DNA of 64,000 nucleotides, taken from Volvox africanus (lineage: Eukaryota > Chlorophyta > Chlorophyceae > Chlamydomonadales > Volvocaceae). Under the pieces are notes generated by a model that saw only the letters and a program-made list of their open reading frames with translations, was not told the origin of the DNA and did not search any database. Below are positions 44,311-56,000 of this stretch, piece after piece (position 1 is the stretch's first letter; every line of letters starts with the position of its first letter). The stretch covers positions 1 through 64,000 of the forward strand of contig BSDZ01000020.1 of assembly GCA_030268105.1 (NCBI GenBank). The letters are read 5' to 3'. The translations under genes and the position numbers were made by a program.

Positions 44311-47300
44311 TTAGGCGATGTCTACGTTTTCACAGCCTCCGGCGGTGCAAGCCAATTCCCCCTCCATTTTCTCATCAGCGTCTGAATGGGAGGGTTGACA
44401 AAGCGGTAGGACGCAAATGGGAAAGATTGGGGTGTGGGGATGCGGACATAGGGAGGGGGGCGGGGCGTCTCGGGAGCCTATTTCACACCATTCGGGATGT
44501 TAGCGGTACTGAGGGGCTGCCGACTGGTCTCAGCTAAGCAACACAGCTTGATTGCCGTAGGTAATCGTAGAATTCAGCAAGTATAAACAGTTATGTACGA
44601 ACTCTTGTACACGCCCGCTCCTCTCCCCGACTCACCCGGTCCCCGCTCCAGCTCCCGCAGCATTGACCAATTCAGCGCCGGCGGCATGCGCGCATGAAGC
44701 GCCTCGTATGTCTGCCGGTCAACCGTCTCATACGGCATCTGTTTGTAGCTGCCGCAATTGTACGGCAGGAACGACACCCCTGTCGGGATTGGACGCGGGA
44801 GCAGCAATGCGCACACGACCCCAATGGCCGGTTGGAAGGAGCGGCAGGAGATCAGCTGCTTGGCACCAAATGGGGGCATACGGGTTTCAAAAGGGCATAC
44901 ATCCCTTCCGGAAGGCGCCTGGAGATTTCCCTCCCCTGCAGCCGCTCCTCCACCCTCTCCATGTCCGCTCGTGCAAGTAATGCGCAGAACAGGGTCCCAA
45001 CCAGGGGCATGTGGAGGGAAACCGAAATGTTGTGGACCGTTATAGCTGGTAGAGAGTTGCTGAACATGGCACAAAGTACATCCACGAGTACGTTCTGCCC
45101 CCCCACCTCCCCACCTGACAGCTCATCGAAGTGGCGGTAGACCCAGGCTCCGACCTCCATCCACTCCTCCTCGCGGACCGTCACCGTGATGGAGGGCTTG
45201 TGCTCGCACCAGTGCCGCTGGTAGGCCAGACACAGCTCCAGCTGGCTCAGGGCGGACACGGCGTCGCGCGTCACCGCACCTGGGGGGGGCAGGGGGCGAG
45301 TAGGCGTGTGTGTGGAGAGGGGGTGGCTGGTGGACATCCACACACATGAATAAGAGCAGTCCATTTGAATGCATGCGACCCTCACCACCAGCATACGACA
45401 GTTGAGGCAGCAGAGGTGTCCCCAACCCACCCTCAGGTGCCTTGATAGGAAAGGAGAAGATGGCGATGTTGTCGGGGCGCATCACGCAGTCCTCGTACGG
45501 CACTCCGTTGGAGACCATGAAGGTGGTTAGCGGGTCGTCCTTGGAGCAACGAACACGCCGAATGTAATACTGCGGTCGTTGACAGGTAACGGGATAATTT
45601 TGATTTCGTATTTACGGAGATGAATACCAAGAAGTGTGACTGGCGACATCGATATTCATGTACCTGTACTGTGTATTTGTTTGATATAAATAAATGCAAG
45701 CGTTTGAAATTTATCAATAATTTATATTTTAAGACAGGCATCACGAAGGCATGTTTGAAATCCCCGGGAGAGAAATGTGGGGAAGTTACCCGTACGAGTA
45801 CGGCACACACTACACGCCACACACATACGGTGGTCTCTATCCCCCCCTCGCCTGCGCATGTCGCGGGTGGATTCCGGACGCCGCGTCCACCAGCTGGCTG
45901 ACGGTGCCGGAGGGCTTCACGCAGGTGACGGCAGCGGAGGCGGGAATGCCCAGCTGGGCGGCGAGGGAGGCGTTGGTGGCGAGCGCCTCCTTCCGCAGCC
46001 CGGACAGCAGCGGCGCGAGCACGTCGGAGCCCTGTTGGGGGAATTAACAGGACGTGGTGTTGGTGGGAGGTGGAAGGGGCAGAGGGATGGGTAGGCGGAG
46101 AAAGTGCGGGTGGGAATGCGGGAGGGGGGTGGAGGACACATATTCCAAATGAATAAGCCGCTGTTGTGCATGTTTGAAAATTTGGCGAGGAATATTTGTG
46201 GGCGAATCCAGCATGGGGAATGGCAGATACGGACAGAAAGGGCGGGGATATCCTCTAACCGACTTAATCACCTGGCTGCCCGACGTGATCGTATTGTCCA
46301 TGATGCCGGTTAGGGAGACACCCAGCAACCTCTCCTGCTCGGTGTTCGTACGCCACACCTACTCCAGGGAAGAGGGAAGGGGGAAGGCCAGCCTCTGTAA
46401 GAAGATGGGGGTAATGGCCTTCGTTGCTCTTAGGGTTTGAGGGACGCTGGGCGGCTGAGGACTCCGAACAGAGGAAACGCGGCGGGAAACAAACGTCTCT
46501 TGAAAAGCAAAAACGCTCGTTATAAATTCCCGAAACAAACATTTACCCGAAATTGGTCGTAACCTCCTGATGCAGATTCCCCCCCTCCCCGTGTCCTCTC
46601 CACATTCACATACACATGCGTGTACACACGCACCTCCCGCAGGTAGGGGAAGTTGGTCATGGTCGCCTGGAAGGTGCCCAGAATGGTTGCCAGGCGGACC
46701 TTGCGCTCCAGGGACGCGGCGTCATCCCCCCCTCGCACCACCACCTCAGTCAGGTTGCAGAACTGGTAGGGCCGAAGAATGATCTCACTGCGAGATGGGA
46801 TGAGGGACGGGGGTGAGGCGAGATAGGCGGGTGACTCGTGGCTCAAATGACTCCGGATGGGTGGGAGACAGACGTGAAGTGCAAGGTATCATTCGTTCTT
46901 AACCTACCCAATATCTTCCCCTACTCATGGCCCTTCCACGGGAGGCCGGGAACCTCACCTCTCGTCCGCTCCTCCGTGCCCTGGCCTCCACGGCCATCTC
47001 TCCTCCCACACCCTCATCCCCCCCCATCACACACCTGCACGGGTTGGTGCCGAAGTCGTAACCAGGGTCGCGTCGGCCGCTGCGCAAGACCTGCTTACGA
47101 CAGGCAGCCCGGCTGAACAGGCCGCGCTCGCCACTACCGCTGTCGTACAGCGCCTATACCAAGGTATCGAGCATGCACGGGAACAAGCACAATCCTCAGA
47201 AACCTGAGTGAAGAAATCTCGTCTGTTTATTTTTGGAACAGATGGACGATTAGTGCGGAAACGCGGTTTCCCCCGTCTGCGTCCCCGTACACCCGTACCA

Positions 47301-50300
47301 CCTACGCCTGGTGGAAAACACACACACACACACGCGTCCCCACCTTCCATTCCGACATGAACACCCCCATGGGCGGCCTCTCCTGCACGTACACGGCCGA
47401 ATTGTTGGCCATGGCCCTCTGCGGGAAGTCGTCCCACCAGGGCCCCGCCTTGGCCGACCGCATGGACTCGTCGTCCAGGTCGGACAGGGAGATGAGGGCG
47501 GAGCGCCGGACGCCGCCCACCACCACAATCTCAGCCACCTTGCACACGAGGTCGTGGCACTCCAGGGGGGTCAGCTTGCGGCCGCGAGCCTGGTTCGGCA
47601 TGTCGCAGATGGAGGGAAGCGGGGCGAGGGGGGGGAGACAGTCAGTCCGGTTTGAGCTCTCGAGTGGGCGGATGGAGGCTTCGGGGTGGTCGCAACTGGC
47701 GAGTGAGGGGCTGGTCATTCCTAGGGTCGGAGGAGCAGGATTCATACATATACGGGGAAACGAACTACTCGTTACGTACGTCTACCCTTCGGTGACAATG
47801 TTATAATGACGTACTCCTTGTAAGGATAGAGTATGCAGTTAGGGTTTAGGGTTTTTAGGTTTAGGTTTAGGTAAAAAAAACCCTATAACTCTTAATCCCT
47901 AAGGGTAAAACCCTAAGTTATCGTTCGCTCATACAGTCGCGTTCGTCAATATCAGGTACGGCGGGATGCACATGCAACCCTCTTCTTCGATTGGTTAGGG
48001 TAACTAAAACGAACTGCACACATTAAATCTCGGGAGCTAAATAGCTAAGGATCAGCACTTCACTAAAACACAGTTGACTAGAACACCGGCGTACGGCGCA
48101 CCCTCATCCCCCGTTTCACCTTCTGGAAGAGCTGCACGGCGAACAGAAACAGCGCCTCCAGGGGCTCCGGACCGGAGGCGCGGCCGCCGAAGGTGCGGAG
48201 GCGGGCGCCCTTGGGCCGCAGACGAGAGGTGTCCCAGCGGGGGACCTGATTGCAAGGGCCAGTGAGGGGGGAGATGAGGGGGAGTGAGGGGGGTGGGAGA
48301 AAGAGGTAACATAGACTGCGACTCGAAGGTGCTCAGATAACCTCCCCCCCCAAATGTGCAAAGGACATGTGATCTGGAAAGAAGTCCCACTTGCCCACTA
48401 TACCTCCCAAACCACCCCTTCAACCCCCACCCACCTGTCCGATCCACAGCAGCGCCAGCACCTCTCTGAGCGCCCGGGCCCACCCCTCCCGACTGTCTTC
48501 AACCACCACCAGCGTGGAGCTGTTCACAAACCTGTGCCGTACGGTTAGAAAGTCCAACGGAAAAACCGCTAGTCGATTACAAAGTAAATCGTTCATTCAG
48601 TCACGTGGTGGCGACCTACCAAAACAAAATGCTCTTATCTCGGCGACAAAACAAAACCACTTCACGTAAGACACTGAGTACTTCTTTCCTGTTCGTGTGT
48701 TCTGATTTCCTCTAGCGCTCATCCCCCTCCGACAACGATCATACAAGCGACGATGACGATGATGGCGGTGGCGGTGGTGGCGACATGTCACTCACTTTTC
48801 CGCCACTCGCGGCAGCTGGTCCACCTGGTGCCTCTCCACGCTGAAGCCCACCCCGGTGCCGTTCATCAGCACGAAGAGGGTCTCGTCGAAGGCGAAGGGG
48901 TGGTCGATGGGTAAGTACGAGCAATTGTAACCCGCCACGTGGCACTTGGACAGAGCGTCACCGGCCGTCATCATGCTGCGCATGCTCGGCATGACCTTCG
49001 AGGGAGCAGAAGACAAATTAGGGATTGGCGGCAGGATTAGATATCGCGATCCAGCCAATCCGAGGAACGCTTGGGGGAGAACGCCATTCTGTGTCTCAAG
49101 GCGCTGCGGGGAGGTCAGCCAATGATGTAGCAGCACCGAACACAACCACACATTGCCATATAGACAACAAAATTCCATTCCAACGGGTTCGCAACCGTAC
49201 CTCCAGTTTAATGATCGCTTCGGAGAGCTCGCTCCGCAGGCTAGTGGGCATGTCGTACGAACACGTGTCGCGGAGATGTCGAGCCATATAATCCATGTAC
49301 CTATGACGATGGTACGGCAGGCGAGAACAAAGTATGAGGGAGGGATAGAAATAAATACGTCCACTTTATAGACAAATTCGGTCATTAGGCAAGTGTTAGG
49401 GAATTAGTGACATCGTCCTGTGATTCCGCGGTCCTTCCATCCAGGCCACAAAGCGGGCAGAAAGGAACCGGGAGAGGTCCTCGACCCAAATCACTACTCA
49501 TTCAGATCGGCTGCGGCGGATTTCGATTCAAGTCGATCGAAATGACAACCCTCACTCAGATCGCAAACTGCCGCGCCCACCTCTCAACAGTCTCCGGCCA
49601 GGTCTCCCGCCGCCGCTTGGACTCCACCCAGCGGGCGTAGCGGGAGGTGTGAATGAAGGCCTGGTAGTCGGATGGCAGGTCGCGTTGAAGGGCCATAGGG
49701 CCCAGCAGCGCATTGAAAGAGGACGACGAGGCAGCGGACGCAACGTCCCGCTCCTTCTGATGTCGGTTGGAGTGGTCGCGACTGGAGCGGGGTACGGACA
49801 ATGCACGGATGGGGTACGAAGAGGAGGCTAAGGAAGACGTTCCCTCCGCTCAGGGACAACAGAAAAGCTGACAAATAAGAAGCTGGCAGAACATATATTT
49901 AAACGGCATCCTCAAATGCACCTTATGATATTGCCCGATTAGCAACGCAAGTGACCCGTCCACAAACAGGAAGCACTTACTAATGCAGGCAGGAACACCG
50001 GCCCGGCTTCCCGTATGTACAACATTTTCTCAGGACCGATGAAGATACACTTACAGGACGCTCTGATCCTTCGGCGGCACGGGAAACAGCTTCATCTTTG
50101 GAAGGGCGTTGATGTCATCGCCATTAATCTTCGTCTTAGCGCTCGAGTTAACGAGAGCGGCAGCGGCCGGTGCTGGCGGCGGCGGTGTCGCTGTCGGATT
50201 CGCGATGGAGGGCTCGTTGATGCGGGGTGCATCGATGACCTGGAGCTTATTCTCATCAGTGGCGCCGCGAGCGGCATAAAGGGGAGTTCCGCACTTAACG

Positions 50301-50353
50301 TTCGAAAAGCAGGAAGTGGGCACCCTTGGCAAAATCGCCGTCATAGTCGACAT
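44311..50353 (-). CDS. Adenosylcobalamin-dependent (class II) ribonucleoside-triphosphate reductase
   Basis: A long intron-containing minus-strand gene. The ATG at 50353 opens an N-terminal exon (to 50055, donor GTAAGT) rich in Ala/Pro/Ser, possibly a targeting sequence. Later exons carry DYQAFIHTSRYARW (about 49,650), CHVAGYNCSYLPIDHPFAF and LMNGTGVGFSVERHQVDQLP (48,900), RPKGARLRTFGGRASGP (48,200) and EIVVVGGVRRSALISLSDLD then AMANNSAVY (47,450). TNPC|SEIILRPYQFCNLTEV is split across exons ending near 47,040 and starting near 46,787. It holds the thiyl-radical Cys, the catalytic Asn and Glu and the second redox Cys. Then come RLLGVSLTGIMDNTITSGSQ, AVTCVKPSGTVSQLVDAASG and exons 45569-45431, 45279-45115, 44779-44636 and 44381-44311. 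The last, too short for a simple ORF scan, ends GELACTAGGCENVDIA with the C-terminal Cys pair that re-reduces the active site. It makes dNTPs using vitamin B12 rather than an iron-radical subunit. Confidence 0.92.
45115..45279 (-). other. Reductase exon present twice in the window
   Basis: This 165-bp exon (AVTRDAVSALSQLELCLAYQ, then WMEVGAWVYRHFDELS) is in phase with its neighbours: APEG|AV on the left, S|G-VSFLPYN on the right. An identical copy with splice sites lies at 16241-16405. Confidence 0.92.
47838..47916. repeat. Interstitial telomere-like repeats, head to head
   Basis: Degenerate TTAGGGTTTAGGG and TTTAGG units are followed after AAAAAAAA by CCCTA, CCCTAA and AAAACCCTAA in the other orientation. 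They sit in a reductase intron between the exons at about 47,600 and 48,100. Confidence 0.85.
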
Positions 50354-50359
50354 TATGTG

Positions 50360-52850
50360 GATTAGGAGGTTCTGACAAGAAGCGCAGAAGTGGCAGGCGT
50401 GATGCGAAAGCGGTTTGGGTGGCCTGCGGCGGGCGTTGCGGAATACATAAGCATTTTTGTTACGTGCGCGACGATGGAGCTATCCGTCACCCATTTAAAA
50501 CAAGCGCTGATGTTAATATAGTATTATTTCTTTGCCGTTTTCCGACACGGCAAAATGCTAGGCCCAACGAGAAATGAAGTATGCGACGACCGACGAGACC
50601 AAGCAAATGGATGCCAAGTCGTGCTATGGGACATATCATCGCATCATTACGTTGTACATATACAAGCAGACGATGCACTATTACGATGCGCAGCGACATT
50701 GTGATCGCGGACCGAAGGAGGATGGATGGCCGAAAAGACAGGGTTGCAAGGAGAGGTATACATCGACGCCAACCAACCTGACGGGGATTAAAAGGTCGGT
50801 TGCTTGACAAACAGCTCAATAATTTCCTCGTTCACGGGTTTGTTGACCAGTCGTCTGCTTCCGACGAAGACTAGAACCGGTAGATAAAGCTAATCACGAA
50901 CGCTTAGAGTAGCAATTGTTAAAGTTAATTGCAATTCAAGGTTCAATTCAGCTCGACCGGTATTTATAGGGAGTGGAGTTGTCCTTGCCGTCCTGCCGTC
51001 CCGGATGCCCATGCGTCGCCAATTGTCGCAATGCAAATCGCGAGCATGCGGTGCACGAAATGCACGACATGATGCCAATTATGTTATATTAACATGCTTT
51101 CAAATTGTATAGATAATTATCGTCTCTATTGGTGCTCCCATTTCTTGAGGTTCATCCGCGTGAAGGCAGCGTGTTGGCATGCTCACCTCCTCCATCACGG
51201 CGGCTTAAGGCAAGCTCCTAAGACACGCCACTAATGTGCATCAATCCTTTTTTATTTTCAGTTCAAAAGATATATACTCTATTCCTGAAAACCCACACAG
51301 TTGCTTTGGTAGGGAGCCTCCGTAACGGGACAAGTCAACCCTCAACACCTAGAACCACTTGCCTGCATCCGTGCATCCTTGGTATATAGGAATGTGTCGC
51401 CTTTTGTGCAAAGCCTTCCGCTGTGCAGTCGATAGCGCAGGGAGGAATGTAAAAGTTGTTGGCAGCCGTTGGCTCGGAACTCTGGGTGTCGCCGGCATGC
51501 GGCTCTACATTTCATCGTCGAAAGTACGACCAGTCATTTTTGTTAATATTTTTTGTTTGTAAGAGGAATACCGTCAAGCCATGTGGACCGCGGCATCTTA
51601 AGAGCCGGTGATAGCCTTCGCATTTCATTCTGCAAAGCGATTGTACGCTGTCTTCGATTCTGTGTACCTAGATACCCAAGCTAAGTCCGCTTTCGATTAC
51701 ATAAGCTTTACTCTACGTGGATTTAGCGAGAGGTATACTACAAATTTGGAGATTGCAGCCTTCCTCAATCGAAACCGATGGCAATAAAACAATATCCTCA
51801 CCAGAGTCAGGTAGTAATACCCCTTTCTCAATTATTTCATGTCTTCAATTTGTGCGTGCTAATGTTGGCAAACCTTGCTATTTTCAGCTGACCCCGCTGG
51901 GGTTCGGATGCAAGGATGTAGAAGTCCCAGACCTCCAGCCATGTCTGCGGAGATATTGGGACACTGCAAGCAACAGTGATGATTTAGGATTTCCATCTTT
52001 CTTTGGATTTCCACTTTTCCGGCGCACAAAGCCGTGTATAAATAAACACACTCTTCCCTCCATGTTCCATCCTGTCCAAATCTCCCCCCAAATCTCTAAG
52101 TCATGCACCTCGGCATCGCGTGCCCCAGACTTGTTATACTTCCGTACTTTTACACTTAGGAAAAAACTTCACGGAGCATATCCTCAATTTTTTGGTCGTT
52201 ATAGAACAGTCAGGTATCCAACGTTAGACAAAAGACGACTTTATTTCTCACCTCCCCGACCGTTAGGTCGTATTGTACACTGGGCTAGCCATCCATATGC
52301 ACACATTTAAATTTAATGGTATCATGAATCTTCTATTCGGTTTTGGCTAACCCGCTCGTACAGGTGCAGGAACACTAAATTTCAATACACACACACACAC
52401 ACGCGGTCCTCGCATGCAAGCAATGGTGTCATCTATAATGGCACTCGCCTCGTTGGGTTCGCTGCCAGCCATAAACGCCCCCCAACCCCCCCACCTATCA
52501 CCCCTGTAACGCAGCGGCATTGACCAAAGGACCCCCAAAGGTGAGCAATATGAGCAGCACCAGCACCCGCAGCAGCATGAACGTACGGCACTTATAAGGA
52601 AGGATTGGAAGCCCCTACAGGAAAGCTAGGGTGGAGCGGCGTACAAATCCATCAACGTGGCCACTCATAACGAATGACGAAAAGCTAAGGAGGATGGGGA
52701 CGCATTTCCCGTACTTATCATCAATATGTCACACATGAATACGCAATATGTTAATAGACAACTGCAAGACAATTCTTCATTTCGTATTTCTATAAATGCC
52801 AAAATCTCATATCGAAATCCTAGTGACTAAGATGTGCAGAACATAAAGCA
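50360..52850. other. Intergenic between reductase and F-box genes, no gene recognised
   Basis: The reductase promoter should lie just right of 50353; no clear control motif is seen. A 197-codon plus-strand frame (51717-52310) has no recognisable domain and normal-looking but unhelpful composition. An (AC)n microsatellite lies at about 52387-52402. Confidence 0.5.
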
Positions 52851-53064
52851 CCATGAAGCGTCGTGAAGAATACGCAGTCGACAGCACAGAGCTACGCAGC
52901 TCTCCCCCCTCCGTTCCGCAATCCGCACAGGCACAACGGATCCCTATCTATAGTACCGCACCTGTGGCGGCCCGTAATCCAATAAACACTATGGAGAGAA
53001 AGAGTGGCATCGTTTTCAATAGCTGCTGCATTCGCTGCCGTACATCGCTTACAGGAAAAATGAA

Positions 53065-56000
53065 TCATCCGTACAAGGGTTCCAGATGCGGCATGTTGGG
53101 GTCGGCGTCACTGCCCTCACAACTCATCGCGTCAGTGTCGTCATTGACGCAGCCGCCGCCACCTTCTCCCAGATCAGGAGCCGCCTGCTGCTGCTGCTGC
53201 TGCTGCTGCTCCTGCTGCTGCTGCTGCTGCGGTGGCGGCGACTGGTGATTATCGACGTCGACGGTGGCGGTGTCACGTCTGCTGTTTGCCTCGTCGTCCT
53301 GACTCGTCCGGGTGGGGGGAGTAATCGCCGTACACACACACAAATACATCAGTTGTCAGAGGTAAGGATGCCGCACCGCATGCACACACATACAAAGAGA
53401 CACCCACATGCAGGATTTCCCATTTCGCTTCTGCTCGTCCGTCACGTGCCATCACGTTACCGCTCCTACCTGCATGGCCGCCAGCAGCTTTAGAAGATCC
53501 TTGGGGGGCTCCAGGGAGGGGTCGCGGAACAGCCTGCACAGATGTACGACATATAGATGAGAACCTTTCAAAGCCCTCTCAAAGGCCCTATGAAACCGCC
53601 TTATCCGTTTACCGGGGCGAAACCCCTCTTCTTTCTAACCAGGAGGATACACAACCGAAGGTCCCTCATCAGGCCGCTAGCTTGCCTAAATAGGCGCAAG
53701 CGCCGGATGGATGATGACCCTGCAGAGCCAATCGTCGATGCAGTTGTCGCTGTCGTCGCCGCCGCCATTCCTGCCGCCATGTGCGCGCCCTGCAATCCTG
53801 TCGCCGCCGCCGCCGCCACGAGCTCCTGCTGCACTGTGTATGTCCCCCAGCAGCCGTACGCGTCGCTATAGCCCTGGAAAGACGGGGAGCGCGGCAAGAT
53901 GACAATGTGGCCGAAATGCCGTACTGTCGTACATGGCTCTTCTGGGTGAAAAAGACGTATCAAAGAGGTAGGCCGAGGGCGGGGGGCCGCCACAGCCTGA
54001 CCATCCCGTATGTAATGGTGATGATGATGAGGAGGAGGCGGGCTCCTTCCCAATTGATTTGGCGGCACCTCACTCCCTGTATCTCCTCTCGAGCCCCTCT
54101 CAACCTCCCCACAAAGCCCGACGAGGGATTTCCATCGGTGCAGTACTCCTCTGATCGTTTCACAGCTGTACGGCCTTACCTTGTACATCAGCGCGTACGG
54201 TACGTTGATGCAATGTCGCTCCATGCACCACTCGCCCGACGCCGGGTCCACCCACCCGCTCAGTCGGAACTCCTCGGCCTCGAAGGGAAGGAAGCCGCGG
54301 TCGCTGAGGGGACCGCCGCCGCCGCCGCCGTCGGGGCCAGCGGTGGCTGTGGGGGATGCGCGGGTGGGGGTGGTATCGGCGCCATGTCGTGGGAGCATTA
54401 CCTCGTAGCCTCCTCCCTGGAGCAGAGGTAGGCAGCAGGGGGCCCCGACTTACTGAGGAGCTAAGTCCGGGACGTCGCATACGCCTTCATGTACTACATA
54501 ACTCGAATCACATCATTACGTCACAAGCCATAAAACGAAACCAAGTTGCATTCATCAACGTACGATACATGTACGACGTGCAGCACGTCCGAAGCCTGGG
54601 GAGGGAGTAACAAGGAACCATGGTCTGGTTGGGACTCTGACGAGGGGCTGCTCACCAGCAGTTCAATGACGGGTCCGCCGCTGGTGGCCCCGCCGCCGCC
54701 GCCGCCGCCGCTACAGCAGGACCCCGTGCCGCCGCCCAGAGCCAACAGCGCCGCTGATCTGCCGCCCAGCGGTCGTCCGTCGGGGCCGACCAGCGGCAGC
54801 CGGGGGTACGGCGTTGGCGTCGCCGCCGTTATCGCCGGCCGCTCCCTGGCCATGCTCTGTCGATGACTGTTAGCGCAGTTACCGCCGCCGCTGAAACCTC
54901 TGCCGGCTGTGCCCGTACCTGCGCCGCCGTTATAAGTAATCCGATGCAGGCCGAGTGACCCATGGGTCGGTCCTAATCCTGATGGCGACGATGAGGACGG
55001 TGGCGGCGGCAGAATGGGACCAGAAGGGAAAATCAGTGACGATTGCGTCGTGGGCAGCGGAAAGGGCAGACGCCAGGATTGAGATGAGCTATGGAGGCCG
55101 CTGCCGCCGCCGATGTCGCCGCCGCCGGCGTCGTCACTGACCCATGGAGTGGCGATGGCGGCCTGTCTGAAGGTGATGACTGTGTGCAGGAGGCAAAGCG
55201 GGTCCCCGCGTGCGGAGTACTCCTGAAGCTGCCAAACACCACCCTGGTACGGCAGTGGTGGACGGGTAGAGGGGGAAGGGGGTGGGAGGGAGAGATGGCA
55301 AGGGAGTTCACAAGTCAGGAGAGACGCAAGCTAAACAGGACAGACGTTAGCACAGCTCGTCTGGACTCAACATTTTAATCCGCCACAGTCCGCGCAGTTC
55401 TCACCTCCAGGGGCGGCATGGCGGCGGGGCGACGGGACGCGGCGCCCGACGCCGCCGGCTGCATCGTCCGCACCCTGGGCACCGGCGGTGCGGCCCATAG
55501 GTTGACCAGGCAGCGGGAGACCTGCTTGATGATGCCGGGGGAGCGAACGCCGTCCCGCAGCTGGGCGACGATGGATCGGCCGCTATTGCTGGACAGCTGC
55601 ACGAGGTGCTGACCGTTGGTGTGGCGGTTATGGTTTTTCGTGGTGGTGGTTGGTGGGGCGTTAAAGAGGGAATAGGACACGGGATAGGGTTGGGGTTGGT
55701 AGGGTGACAGTGCTAGACAGACACCCTCGAGAACATCCTGACTTCAGATCTTGATCACCCTTTCGGGCCCTCCCTCCCCTCCGGTGTGCCAAGAGATGCG
55801 GTTTCTCATCTTCGACCCAATACCGATATCGGAAAGGGGTGCCACACACACACCCGTGTGCAAAGATCCTAAAACCCTAAAACCCCCGGTGAAACCTCCG
55901 CCGGGAAAAGGAAAGGAGGCCCTTGATGCGGGGGAGAGGGAACGAAGAAGTACGCGGGCGGTATGTGGGGCGGTGCGGTGAGGCCTGCCAAATGAAAGAT

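Noticed and set aside
44852..45430. Continuous 192-codon minus frame as one reductase exon
   Set aside because: The family sequence jumps from APEG to AVTRDA and from DELS to VSFLPYN exactly at consensus splice sites with matching phase. The rest of the frame is stop-free intron.
44311..50353. Bacterial contamination as the source of the class II reductase
   Set aside because: The gene is divided by at least ten introns with normal eukaryotic splice sites and lies between other intron-rich genes on a telomere-capped sequence.
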